Shown piece by piece: positions 45,426 to 56,621 of a stretch of 64,000 nucleotides of DNA. The stretch spans positions 806,001 to 870,000 of the forward strand of contig BDSL01000037.1 of NCBI GenBank assembly GCA_003116995.1, written 5' to 3'. Position numbers and translations under genes: made by a program. The DNA comes from Yamagishiella unicocca. Taxonomy: Eukaryota; Chlorophyta; Chlorophyceae; Chlamydomonadales; Volvocaceae. The notes beneath the pieces are model-generated. The model saw only the letters and a list, made by a program, of their open reading frames with translations, had not been told where the DNA came from and made no database searches. The first letter of the stretch is position 1; the number at the start of each line of letters is the position of its first letter.

Positions 45426-46742
45426 ATGGCGCTTATGTCGGCAGGAGTACCTCTCGTGTTAGTGCAGCGACACCACCGGGCGTTGACTCGTGGTAGATGC
45501 CCGGTCGTTGTCGCTCATGCGATTAGCTCTGGCCAGCATTACCCTCATCCACAGCCGCAACTGAAGCAGGCTGCCACGGATCACAAGCTATCATCACAGG
45601 GGCCTATGGTTGGCAAAATCGAGCATCAAACGGCTCGTTCCAGCACTGTACCAACGGCTGCACTTCTGCTCAGCTCGACCACCACAAGCGCTGCAGCCAC
45701 CGACGCAGGCCTGCCTACCGCCTTTGCGCGTGTGCTTGTCGGTGCAGCTCTGGCCTTGAGTACCGTATACGCGCTGCTGGCTTCACCCGCTTCCAGCGAC
45801 ACCGGAACTGCCTTCGCGCCTGCCACGTCGGCAAACTCTCCATCAGCAGACGCGGAGAGCGCGTCTGCAGCCTCTTCGATCACAACCGTGTCATCCACGC
45901 CATCTTTTGCCCAACTTCCCGTTCTGCACACTTCCAAGCAGTTCGACGCGTTCGTCCTTGCCTCAAATCGCGCCGGGTACCTAGCCATCGTGCTGTTCCA
46001 TGCGCCCTGGTGCTCCGCCAGCAACCGTATGGAGAAGGAGCTCCACCGCATCTCCCACCTCTTCACCAAACGCCGGGTCGTCTTCGCGCGCGTTGACTGC
46101 TCCATCAAGCAGGGCATACGGCCGGGGCAGACCCTGGGCCACAGCCCGAGCGTCGGTTTCCGGCTGCAGCGGTGCGACCTCACGCAGCTGCACCGCATCC
46201 ACAAGACGCCCACCGTGCGCATGTACTTCAACAACACCTGCGTCGATGAGGTGAGCGCTGCAGTGCGGGCCGGGTACGGGGCGGGGCAATGGGCTTTTCA
46301 CGCGTGTGAAGGCCTTGGCGTCCGCATAACTTGTGAGGGTTGCGATTGCGACGGTCTTGCTCGTACGCCGGCCTTGCAGCGGATCCTATCATGTGTGCAG
46401 CGGGTGCAGCGGATCCTAGCATGTGTGCAGCGGATCCTAGCATGTGTGCAGCGGATCCTAGCATGTGTGCGCGCAAGCTCCGCCATCGTGAGCCTGCAGC
46501 ACCACCGCCACGGCGTCGAGTAGCCAGGCGACGCGCCCCCACCGCGTCTGTGCTACTGGCCCTCCATCCCCATGGTAATTTGACAATGTCCTTCCTGATG
46601 CACTCCCACTCACACCTTTCCTTGGTAGCTAACCGGCCGCCCATCTCTGCCCACCGATGTTTATCCTTCGCAGATCATTGGCTGCCGCCCGGTTGATTTT
46701 CGGCAGGCCGCCTCCGACCTCACATTCAAGTTCAACCTGTAA
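45426..46742 (+). CDS. Membrane-anchored monothiol thioredoxin-like protein, 2 exons
   Basis: Exons 45426-46250 and 46674-46742 join in phase to 297 aa. The N-terminus (MALMSAGVPLVLVQRHHRALTRGR) is Arg-rich and low in acid, like a plastid or mitochondrial transit peptide. A single membrane helix lies at about 98-120 (AFARVLVGAALALSTVYALL). A thioredoxin fold follows from about 165: LAIVLFHAPWCSAS (187-199), VVFARVDC (218-225), and the cis-proline motif KTPTVRMYF (260-268). The active site is Cys-Ser-Ala-Ser, so the resolving cysteine is replaced by Ser. This argues against classic disulfide reduction and for a binding, chaperone or glutathione-linked role (inference). The intron carries a 21-bp repeat. 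A TGTAA overlaps the stop codon. Confidence 0.8.
46376..46475. repeat. About 21-bp minisatellite in the thioredoxin-like gene intron
   Basis: Four copies of a unit close to GTGTGCAGCGGATCCTAGCAT. Confidence 0.9.
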
Positions 46743-49286
46743 ATGCTAGGAGCGCCAGCAGGGCGGCTTCACCGGCAGGGCATCGCGCTCTCCCTTCCGG
46801 ACAGTACCTGCTCCTGGGCCCTGTGGCGGTGGCGCTTCTTTGATGGTAATGGTGGGCGCAACGGCGAGTGGAGGCAGGTCCCCCGGGCAGCCTCGCGGCC
46901 GTCAATCCCTGCTTCGACTGCTCCGCCTGCTTCCGGGCGCCGCACCTAGCGGTGCACCAATACGGGCACGGCCGCCACTACCAACAGCCATCGGACGAAC
47001 ATGCGGCGGCGGCACCCACTACTGCTACCGCCTTCCGAATCCAACTGTATAGTCCTACAGTATGCTCTGCGTATATGTCCAGTCTTGCGAAGCCACGCAA
47101 GATAGAACGCAATCCAAGCATCGTCGCCGCGGGGGTGCCGAAGTCAAAGAGCTTTGGGCTGGGTGTTCAGGTTTCGGAGCGCGACTGATGACGTGATGAC
47201 CGCCAATCCAGTATTCCGCGGGCGCGCCGGCAAGAGAGGGGGCTCCCGGTGTGCTCCCTGAGGGGCTGACCCGCCTGTTTCCTCTCGGTGGGCAGGCAGC
47301 CGTTGTACAGCGGGTGGCTCCAGTGGTGGCATGAGGCGCTTCTTGCCTGCGATTCCTGTGAGCGCTTCGTGTCACGTGTAGTAGTCTGCATATAATGGGA
47401 TGCCCTCCCTGCGAGTGAGGCGGGCGGCTTGGCATCCATCCCACCTGCAGCACCCACCCATCCATCCATCCCCTGCAGCATCTGGGGCATGTGTGGGTGC
47501 CGCACCTGGGGCCGATACAGGCGCGATGAAGAACGCAAAGTACTGTGGGGGTGGGGGTGGCATGAAGATGTTTGACCTCATCATTATCATCGACGTACGG
47601 ATGCGGGGCCCCGCCTGGTGTGTGAGGGGCATAATCGCAGACCGCATTGTAGGAAGATGAATTGCACCGGTGAAGCCCGTTGAGCTCCACCGCGCGCCGC
47701 GGACAGGGTTCTTCCTGTGTTGCCCCGTCTGGTCTCGGATGCTTGCCAGTCCAGCGGCCCCTCAAGTCATACACCTCGTCCTGGCCGAGTGCCGCGGCCG
47801 ACGGAGGGGGGTGGCATGGCAGGTGGGGGACGTTCGCGCGTGCTGCTGCGTGGGGCCGTTGCTGAGGTGGTTGGGCGTTTTTGCGGTGCACACGGAGCCG
47901 GGATGTGTACGATGTACGATGTCGCGCTGGGCCAGGTACATGTGGGTGATTTTGAACGGCAGGAGGGGCCCGCCGTGCCGCTTGCAGGGCGGGCCAGCAA
48001 CCCTCGCCGCATCCACCGGACACCTTTTTTGCCGAACACCTAATTTATTTGCGGGGTTGGCAGGGGAAAACACACATTTTGTTTTGCGCGCGCAAGATCA
48101 GCATTTGCAGCACGTGATTGCCGGCCACTTTGTACGGCCAATTTTGGAGTGGTTTGCTTAAAAAAGAGCCGAATGGTGCACATTATAGCCGGGGGGTCAA
48201 TACAAAGGCCTTACCTGCTGAAGAGATTGTTCCTTCTTTCATGGTTGCCGCCTCGCGAGCTCGGGCCGGTGCCACAGCGGCTATCACCTTGCCTTGATGC
48301 CCCCCGACGTGGGCGGCGGTCCGGGGACCTGATATGCTTGCTGCTGGATCCAGCGCGCGCTTTAGACTTTATGGACAGATAGGCGACGTGCCGATTATTT
48401 TTGCTGCAGGGGTGCGAGAGCCAATCCGCTGCGGGTGCGGTGTGGCTCCTAGGACGATAAGGTATCTTGGGTTGTACGGGATTGTACGGGTTGTACCGGT
48501 AGGTGGCGGACCGACAGCCATAAGGGGAGGTCACCATACTACTCTTTAAGCACCGGAGTGATTGAGGTTTAGGGCATGAGGGCTCATGGAAAGCTGCTAC
48601 TGATCGAGGCCTACTACCACGGCCTTAAGAGTGGCCCTTGTTCGACTTATGTAATTTTTGAGCCGTTACATACTTGCATTCCAGAACGCTCCATGGTTTC
48701 AGCCCAGCTGCCGATATAGCACATACGGCATGAACCCTCGTTCGCCATCTATGCGGTGCCGTGTGGTGCCGACCCGAGGCGGCAGCACAACCAATAGGCT
48801 GTTGCATATGTGGCACAAAACGAGCCGCGGCTGGTGCCGAGTGTTTCGTGAGAGCACTTCAAACACTGCTGCCAGTGCGTGAGGCCGCTGGGAGCCCTTT
48901 CACAGGCCAGCCCCCCTTTCACATCCGCCTGGGGCCTGATACAGATCTCCCATGGAATACTCCGCGGCTCTGGACGGTGGTCTCCTTCCGCTCCCACCAC
49001 ACCGCCTACGCCAGCCACCAGCGCAGCACGCCGGCACTCACCGATAGCACTACTGCACGAATCACAATGATTCGGTGGGCACCGAGACGGGGGGGGCAGC
49101 GGGGGCAGGGCCAAAGACGAGCCCGGGCCGATCCCCGACTGTCATCACATGCTCCCGCACCGCCCCGGCCCCACGCAAACGCCTCCTCAGTCCACACCCC
49201 TACAGCGCCCAGCTACTGCTCCTAAATTCCCTTGGGGTTGCCCTAGACTCCTCCTCCTCCTCCTCAAGAATACACCAGCCCCGCCC
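46743..49286. other. Intergenic between convergent genes, no supported gene
   Basis: A long frame on the minus strand (47055-48023) is Pro/His/Arg-rich without domain character and is probably spurious. No splice-consistent exon set was found. Confidence 0.4.
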
Positions 49287-52200
49287 TCATCGCCGCTCAT
49301 GGCGGGGCCGGTCCCGCTCCCCGCCCTCCCGCCCGCCCCGCGCCTTCCCCCACTCCCTGTCCTTCGTATCCCGCTCTCTATCCTCCCTGCTGTCCCGCTC
49401 CCCACCCTCGCGCCCGCCCCGCCCCCGCTCCCGCTCCCAGTCGCGGTCACGAGCCTCCCGTTCCCGGTGGTCAGGGCCTGGACCGTCCCGTGGGTCACGA
49501 TGCTCCCGGTGGTCCCTCCGGTCTCGCTGCGGCTCCTCCCGGCCCCTGTCCCTGTCCCCACCCCCCGTGACGACCCGCCCCCCTCCCCCGCCCCTCCCGC
49601 TCCACCTCCCTCTCGCGACCCCACTCGCCGCCACCCCGCGCCTCCCGGCCCGCAGCCTCCTCCTGGCCCTGGCCGCGCCACTCCCGGCCCCCACCCCTGC
49701 CGCCTCCTCCGGCCCCCCTGCCCCACCCCTCCTGCTCCACCCCCCTCTCGCGGCCCCCGCCACCGCCACCACCACCACCACCGCCGCCGCCACCGCCCCC
49801 CGATCCGTCTCGATCCCGCCGCTCTGGCTGCTCCCGCCCTCGCGGCTCATGTGTGGGAGCCCTCCGGTCCCCCGAGGGCTCGCGGCCACTGGCAGGCGGA
49901 CCCCCCGCCCCCCAGCGGTCGCGGCCGCCAGCGGCGCCGTCGCGCCCCCCCAAGCCGCCCGAAGGGCCTGCGGCACCGCCGCCTCCGCCACCCCGCGGCC
50001 GCCGGTCCCCTCTATCGGCCGGCTCGTCGTGCTGGCGGTGGCGGCGGCGGTCGCCGCCGTCGTCGCCGTCACCATGTCGGCTGCGCTTGCCTCCGCCTCC
50101 GCCGCCGTGTATTCCCGCCGCCGCCGCTGCTGCCGCCGCCGCCGCCACCAGCGCGTCATCATGGCCGAGCAGCAGGAGGTCGTGACCGCCACCGCCGCCG
50201 CCGGTCCCGCCGGGTCCTCCGCGGGGATTGCTCTTCAGCTCCACCCGGGACTTCTGCGGTCGCGTGGTGAGGGACAAATGCACGAGTGTTGATTGCGATG
50301 ACGCCGTGGAGATGGGGTCTTAATCGCAGTTCACAGCCCACGGCGCCCCGTGAAATGCAAAGACTCCCAAGGACTCCAGGTTCAGTCGACGCCCTGCCAA
50401 CCCTTTGCCAACCCCTTGCAGTTGAGTACCCCACGCCGAGGAGCCACACGACGCATGCGTTCTCCCCTCCCCACCCCCCAAGTTCTCCAGCATGCATCTA
50501 GAAGCGTCTGTTCTAAACGGTTTTTCTCGCGTCCACGGGTCTTCCTCGCAACCCCGCCCCACCACACACCAAGCCAACCACCCGCCAACACACACACACA
50601 CACCCCAAGCCAACCGACCCCACCTCCTCCCGCTTGTGCTGCTCCGCCATGCGGCCCATGCTCGCGTCGCCGCGTTTGCCGCCCCTGGAGCCATCGAGGG
50701 AGGTCGGGGTTGGGGGTGTGGGGGCTCACGTCAGGTCGGGGTCACGGGCGGCGGCCAGCCGGTGCGAGGTCAGTGAGGTGCTGGCAGGGCGCGAAGCAGC
50801 TGGGCAGGAAACACGGGCGAGGTCAGTGAGGTGCTGTCAGGGCGCGAAGCAGCTGGGCAGGAAACACGGGCGAGGCCGGGGGGGCTGATGAGAGGATCCG
50901 CGAACCCACGGCCAACAAACCGAGGGCGGCGAAGGTGACGGTCCAGCGGAGCGGCGCGGCAAGGAGAAGGCCGGGGGGACTCAGCCGCAGCGACCGGCAG
51001 CACACCGTCACGTCACTCCCGGTGGGAAAATAGACTTCGCAGTTCCTTCCCCTCTCCCTCCTCGCTACCGTCCCTCTCGCTGATCCCTCCTCCCTCGTTA
51101 TCCCTCCTCCCTTATTATCCCTCCTCCCTCGCTATCCCTCCTCCCTTATTATCCCTCCTCCCTCGTTATCCCTCCTCCCTTATTATCCCTCCTCCCTCGT
51201 TATCCCTCCTCCCTTATTATCCCTCCTCCCTCGTTATCCCTCCTCCCTTATTATCCCTCCTCCCTCGTTATCCCTCCTCCCTTATTATCCCTCCTCCCTC
51301 GTTATCCCTCCTCCCTTATTATCCCTCCTCCCTCGTTATCCCTCCTCCCTCCTACTTTTTAAACTGCTTCCACAGGTGGTGCACCGACTGGCTGAAGTCC
51401 ACTCGCACGCGGCGGTCGTCAATGATGGCGTTGTTCATCTTGAAGTAGGCGGCCTCGCAGGCCTCGTCGCTGAGGCGGTTGGCGAGGCGGTTGGCCGTTA
51501 GCCGGGGGACCCGGGTGCGGTGTGGGTGCGGCTGACGAGTGCCCGCGTCCAAGCCTCCTCTGTGAGTCACCGCTCCGAAACCGGTTTGCACCATCACCCA
51601 TCCCATGCCCTCCTCCCTCCCGACCACCATGCGCCAACTATCCTATCCCGTCGCGTAAACAGTTTTTATACCGCCCCCGTCCTCACGTGTCGAAGCCGAT
51701 GAAGCCGTAGTTGAGCGAGTCGCCCGTCTTGAAGTCGCGGATGATGTCGCAGGAGGTGACTCGCCCGAACCTGGCGGGGGGCGGGGAGGTGGGTGAGCGT
51801 GGGAACAGGTGCTGGCCGCAGGGGGTGGGGGGTATGAGAGGAAACCCGTTGTGGCGGTGGTGGTGGGTGTATGAGACGATGTCGGCGCTGACTAGGAAAG
51901 CTGATTAGTCAGCCGTTTGGTGCAACACGATAAGAGATGCATGCTGGAGATATTAGTTACAGGTAACGAAATCCGGACATCGAGCGTCGACACCGGCTGC
52001 TATGTCTGGCCGACCGTCAACAAGTGCCCTGGAGGGCCCACCTGCTAAACATGATCTCCAGGTCCTCCTCGCAGGTGACCGGGTTGAGCTTGCAGATGAA
52101 GAGCATGTTGGGGGGAGGCTTGGCGTCTGAGGGGTGTGGTTTTGGGAGGGGGGGGGAACCGATGTGTTGTTGGCGGCCGGGCGGCGGGGGGGAGCGGGGC

Positions 52201-54888
52201 TACCCGTGAGGTGCAGGGTGGTCGGAAAGGCGGGGGGGTGGCTACCCGTCAGGTGCAGGGTGGTCGGAAAGGCGGGGGGCATCGGCGACGCCAGTGCCCT
52301 GGCGTTTCGCCACAGACGAAGAACCCCAAACCCTAAACCCCAAAAACAAGAAAGTGAAGCCACATAAACACGCACCACTTGCGCCCCCACCCCAACCCAC
52401 GGTGGCGGTTCACAATCTCCTCTCTGCCCCGGCCCCACGCGCGATGTCCAAGCCTCTTCCTCCTAAGCCCCCACTCCTCTTTGTCTGCTGGCCCGCGGGT
52501 CTCCTCTCTATGTGCTGGCCCGCGGGTCTCCTCGCCATGTGCCGACCCGCGGGTCTCCTCTCTATGTGCCGACCTGCGGGTCTCCTCTCTATGCGCCGAC
52601 CCTCGGGTCTCCTCTCTATGTGCCGACCCACGGGTCTCCTCTCTATGTGTGCCGACCCACGGGTCTCCTCTCTCCCCCACCTGCGTCCGGCAGGTCTCCC
52701 ACCATCTCCAGCACCACCGCCCGGTGGTGCGCCTCCGCCCGCCTCGTCTCCGCCTCCACCTCCTCCGCAGGCCGGGTGTCCTGCTCCGGAACCCAGTCGT
52801 CCTCCAGCCGGTCTCCCTGGAGCCGAGCCGCGGTGGTGTCGAGCCGCGTCGCGTTGGTGAGATCGGGGTGGGGTGGTTGTGATACCCCCCTGGTTTCCCC
52901 GCTGCCCCCGCCTCCAAGGGTTTTCCTCTCTACCCACGCCAACCCCCCCCCCCCCGCACACACACGCGCGGGTTTCCCGCTGAACCCCCCCCCCACACAC
53001 AGACACACCTCGCCAAACTCCGGTGGCGGCGATGAGGGCGGAATGACGTCTTCCAGCTCCGGCGGGTCGGGGAAGGGGTCGTCCAGGATGATGGTGTGCC
53101 GGATCCTGCGGGGCGGGGCGGGGGGGGGGTGGATAAAAACCTTTTTACGCAACGGGACAGGATAGTTGGCGCAGGGTCGTGGGTCGTGGGGGGGGGGTAG
53201 AGGAGGCAGGCAGAAGGGGGCGGGGCTGCAGAGCATCAGGGCTTGGGCATCAGACCGGGGGGTTCGAGGGAAACCCGTGGATGTCCGAAAAAACGTTTAA
53301 AACAGAAGTTTTGAGATGCAGACCGGGGGGTGGGATAAAGGCCGGTTACACGACATGAGTATAATAGCTGGCGCACTGTCTTCGGACACATTGTTGTGGG
53401 CGTGTGGGCGCATGCTGGAGCACTTGGCTTGACGGGGGGGAGGGTCGTGGGTTTGCCGTGCGGCCCTCCGAGGCCCCACAGGCAGGGGTTGAGGGAGGGG
53501 GGCAGCTGGGCAGAACGGAGCCGTGGCGCGGATGAAGGAGGTGTGCGCAGCTAAGGTTCCCTCCCCCCTGACGTACCGTGTGTTTTGGTACGGCCGGCCG
53601 TCCGGGTCCACGAATGCCTCGTTGATTGCGTCCAGCACGTCCCACCCCTCAGTCACCTGGCGACAGCGGGGCAAGGCAGGCAGGCGGGCAGGCGGGCGGG
53701 TAGGCTGGGGGGTTGCAAGGAAAATGCAAGGAAAACCCGATAACGAAAGGAAAAAACGTTAAGGACAGCCGTTTGGAGGTGCATGCTGGAGAAGGCGGGG
53801 GGAGGGGTGGTGGCTTTGGTTTGCGGAGGGTTGCGAGGAAGACGCATGTATGCGAGGAAAACCGTTTAGGACTGCGGGTGCGAGGACACGGGGCGCAGAG
53901 GACACGGGGCGGCGGCGGATACACATGATGTGCCAGCCAGCCAGGCAGGCAGCCAGGCAGGCAGGACGGCACCCACCTGTCCGAACACGGTGTGTTTGCC
54001 GTCCAGGCTGTCCAGCTCCTCCCCGGTGGTGATGTAGAACTGCGAGGCGTTGAGACCCTCCCCGGGGGAAGCCATACCCACACTGCCGCGCCGGGTATGC
54101 CGCAGGTGGGGTCGCACCTCGTCCTCGAAGAACCGGGCCTGATCGCCGTACAGCTTGCTGCAGGGAGGGGTGCAGCGGTGGGGAGCGGCGGCAGTGGCGG
54201 CGGCGGTGACAGCATGGAAGGAGAAAGTGACGGTGGAGAGAGAAAGAGGGCAGGGGGTGGGTGGGGGGAAAGGAGGGCAGCGGCTGCCGTACACTGTACC
54301 CCACGAGGCGACCGGCGGACTGGCTTCTAATGACTGCGTGGCTGGTCTAGTAGGCGCCACCCGGGCCTTACTAATCCCTCCGTGCTTTTGCTCAACCGTT
54401 TGCATGATGAGCCGAAGGGCTGCCCGTCCCTTTATTAATGCGGCGGCACATGCGGATGAGGTGGAATGGAGGGGACTGCGTCGTAGATGCAGCGAAGCCA
54501 GGGAAGGGCTTGTGGGGGCCATGCGCGATGGTAAAGTGTGTGGGCATGTTTGGCGGGAACGGGCGGGCGTGGGGTTTAGGGGGCATGCTTACCCGTAGAC
54601 GGACGTGCCGCCCTTGCCTGTCCCCGTGGGATCCCCTGTCTGAATGATGAAGTTTTGCTGGACATTGTGAAAGAGGCAGTTGTTGTAGTACTTGATCCTG
54701 TACGCGTGTAGGGCAGCGCGGGCACAGCTCGAGTTCCAGACAACCGGAGGCTTGCAGACGGACACATTCAGTCCATGCAGAGACACGTACTTGCATAGCT
54801 TCAGGAAGTTCTTCGTGGTCACAGGGCATTCATCTGTAAACAGGTCAATGACGATATCGCCCTTGCTCGTCTCCAGTAGGACAGCCAT
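49287..54888 (-). CDS. CYP59: Cyclophilin-RRM protein of the CYP59/PPIL4 type, 11 exons
   Basis: Exons 54888-54791, 54697-54593, 54157-53977, 53656-53577, 53105-53009, 52816-52681, 52126-52042, 51770-51687, 51469-51356, 50684-50624 and one starting at 50253 join in phase. Residues 1-160 are a cyclophilin domain ([54 protein letters not shown]). The catalytic Arg of FHR is Asn (FHNV), and the cyclosporin-contact Trp is absent, as in this family. [10 protein letters not shown] follows, then an RRM at 239-318 with RNP2 LFICKL and RNP1 NYGFIGF, and the family motif [16 protein letters not shown]. Arabidopsis CYP59 binds RNA and the RNA polymerase II CTD; I see no CCHC knuckle here. The last exon is Gly/Arg/Asp-rich. 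Its frame stops at 49495, but a typical RD/RE tail (ending RHERR, stop at 49287) continues in another frame, so the C-terminus needs an extra splice or a base correction near 49560. Confidence 0.9.
50477..50556. repeat. Interspersed intronic repeat, family B (most complete copy)
   Basis: Order of blocks: CAAGTTCTCCAGCATGCATCT, GCGTCTGTTCTAAACGG, TTTTTCTCGCG, TCCACGGGTCTTCCTCGCAA, CCCC. In the last intron of the cyclophilin-RRM gene, antisense. Confidence 0.75.
50761..50875. repeat. Tandem duplication of about 57 bp in a cyclophilin-RRM intron
   Basis: Two near-identical copies containing GAGGTCAGTGAGGTGCTG and GGGCAGGAAACACGGGCGAG. Confidence 0.85.
50890..50970 (+). repeat. Interspersed intronic repeat, family A
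   Basis: GAGGATCCGCGAACCCACGG, CCAACAAACCGAGG, GGCGAAGGTGACGGTCCAGC, GGCAAGGAGAAGG. Antisense in a cyclophilin-RRM intron. Confidence 0.75.
51070..51352. repeat. About 33-bp pyrimidine minisatellite abutting a splice donor
   Basis: About eight copies of CCCTCCTCCCTCGTTAT plus CCCTCCTCCCTTATTAT. The array runs to within a few bases of the donor of the exon at 51469-51356, so the transcript begins this intron with a purine-rich repeat. Confidence 0.95.
51627..51680. repeat. Interspersed intronic repeat, family C
   Basis: GCGCCAACTATCCTATCCCG, TCGCGTAAACAGTTTTTATA, CCGCCCCCG. It ends about 6 bp from the donor of the exon at 51770-51687. Confidence 0.65.
52480..52680. repeat. 27-bp minisatellite abutting a splice donor
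   Basis: About eight copies of CGGGTCTCCTCTCTATGTGC plus CGACCCA. It ends directly at the donor of the exon at 52816-52681. Confidence 0.95.
53136..53176 (-). repeat. Interspersed intronic repeat, family C (reverse)
   Basis: GATAAAAACCTTTTTACGC, AACGGGACAGGATAGTTGGC; the reverse complement matches 51627-51680. It lies just upstream of the acceptor of the exon at 53105-53009. Confidence 0.65.
53261..53320 (-). repeat. Interspersed intronic repeat, family B (reverse)
   Basis: GGTTCGAGGGAAACCCGTGG, ATGTCCGAAAAAACG, AAAACAGA, GAGATGCA. In a cyclophilin-RRM intron, sense. Confidence 0.65.
53711..53875 (-). repeat. Two adjacent diverged copies of repeat family B
   Basis: The first copy (53711-53795) ends GGTGCATGCTGGAGAAGG. 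The second (53827-53875) has GTTGCGAGGAAGACGCATG and GCGAGGAAAACCGTTTAGGA. Both lie in one cyclophilin-RRM intron. Confidence 0.6.
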
Positions 54889-56621
54889 GTCCAATGTCAA
54901 AGCAATACGTTTTAAGGCTTAGATCATGCCCAATACTATCGTCTACCCGACGGCGACAGTTTGCAGCAGCTCTGCGTACTAGGTATGTCTTTGTTCAAGG
55001 GCCTACCGCACCTTCACACACATATTACCCAATTTAATATCGTGCACAGTTTAGGCTGCTTCGGCGCAGCTCGAATTGGCGTTCCAGAATGCCCTCGGTC
55101 GTTTGGCACAGTACGATACGTGTTGGACATAGTAAACGTACGACGTGCATAAGGCCGCCAATTTGCGCAAGCCCCGAGGGAGGAATCTGGCCAAAGGGGC
55201 ATGTGAAGGGGCGCCATATACACCGCCTGCACAGGCCTGCACAAAACGAAGCACTATTTGCAGCGAGCCCCTCGCTGCATCCGCGCTGTGTCCCGTACGG
55301 ATGTGCACCTTGACGCTGCCTGGGCGGCTTACGGTGAAGAGTGCCACTTGAAGTCGGGGCACTGCGACGGCGCGTTGGCCTTATGGCCCGTCGCAACGTT
55401 GAGCAGGGGGAAGGCTTCAAGGAAAAAAACACAGCAGTCCTTCCAGCTTGAGTTGTTCAGCTGCCGTAAATTACTCTCCGGTACCCTGCGACCTTTCCGT
55501 CTTGGACGGGACTAGCTTGCAAGCTTGGGTCCCTGTTGAAGATGGCAGACGGTGACGCTTCCCCGGGCCTGGGCACGCCTGGGCCCCTATACCTGATACG
55601 ACCGCGTCCGTGCAAAGGCCCTGGACCCGCATGGCCTATCTATCCCTGACACGCGAAGTGCGCATACGTGCGGACATGGCAATGCCAACAGCCACGGATG
55701 CCTGGCTCCTGGCTACCAAATTACTTTGAATTGGAGTATCGGTAGTTTCCATTTCTCTCCAGAGAGCCAACCATCGCAATCTAACATGGGACCTTGTTGC
55801 GCACTCCTTGATTCGTTAGCAGGCGCCTGCCTATCTCATCTCTACATGTCAACAGCCGAAGCAGTGTCGCCTTCTGCCATCAGTTGGCACAATATGCAGC
55901 CAAACCTCTGGTCTCACGACAGAGCTCACGCCCGTCTGGAGCAGACCCCGACATTATTTTTATGAGAGGCCAATATCTGTACACGGCTAAAGTCAACGTC
56001 TCCTGCTGCACTCATTCGGTCAGGCGGATGTGCAGCTGTGTAATAATTCCCGTATTTCTCTGGTCTGTTGCATTCACAAATGCATAAATCGTTTTTGGTG
56101 CAGCAAAAACGTGTGACAATGCATGTTCCGAGCTGGCTAGTGTCTACGTGTGCACAGCTTCGCGTCAAACAGACATATTTGCAATGCTGCCCCATGCTGC
56201 CCCATGCTGCCCCATGCTGCCTCCATGCTGAGCTGAGCACTCCAATAGCGCACCGAATGTCTAGGCATAAGCGTTGCGATAAAGCATGAAGGTCCGCGTG
56301 TGATTAGCTGATTACATTGCACGGCTGCAGCCTGTACGACCGATATAGGGGGAAGTATAGCGAGAGGCGGCCAAGAACGAAGTTCGTTCCATAATTACAA
56401 CCCGGACGTTGCCACCTGTACGTATGTGCTTGCAAGGCTTTATTCATAACTGGCCGTGGGAGCAAAGTAGCTTTCTGAAAGCCCTTCCTGAATCTGCCTT
56501 GGACGTATACTCTCTGCGCCCTCCTTTTCCGACTTCTCGCCCTGAAGCCCTTACCCTTGGTGCAAAGGCGCAAAGCAGAGGGGGAGGCTGGGTTCCCCCA
56601 GCCTAGCACTTCCTCTCGGTC
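54889..56621. other. Intergenic, divergent spacer between the cyclophilin-RRM and CUE genes
   Basis: No supported gene. It contains both promoters and a four-copy CCCCAT(GCTG) tandem repeat at 56188-56225. Confidence 0.45.

Noticed and set aside
47055..48023. 322-codon minus-strand frame
   Set aside because: Pro/His/Arg-rich with no domain, helix pattern or splice support; GC-rich DNA easily gives such frames.
49495..50283. Considering the two overlapping minus-strand frames as two genes
   Set aside because: Both are Arg/Gly/Asp-rich parts of one cyclophilin-RRM tail; a frame change by splicing or base error is simpler than two genes.
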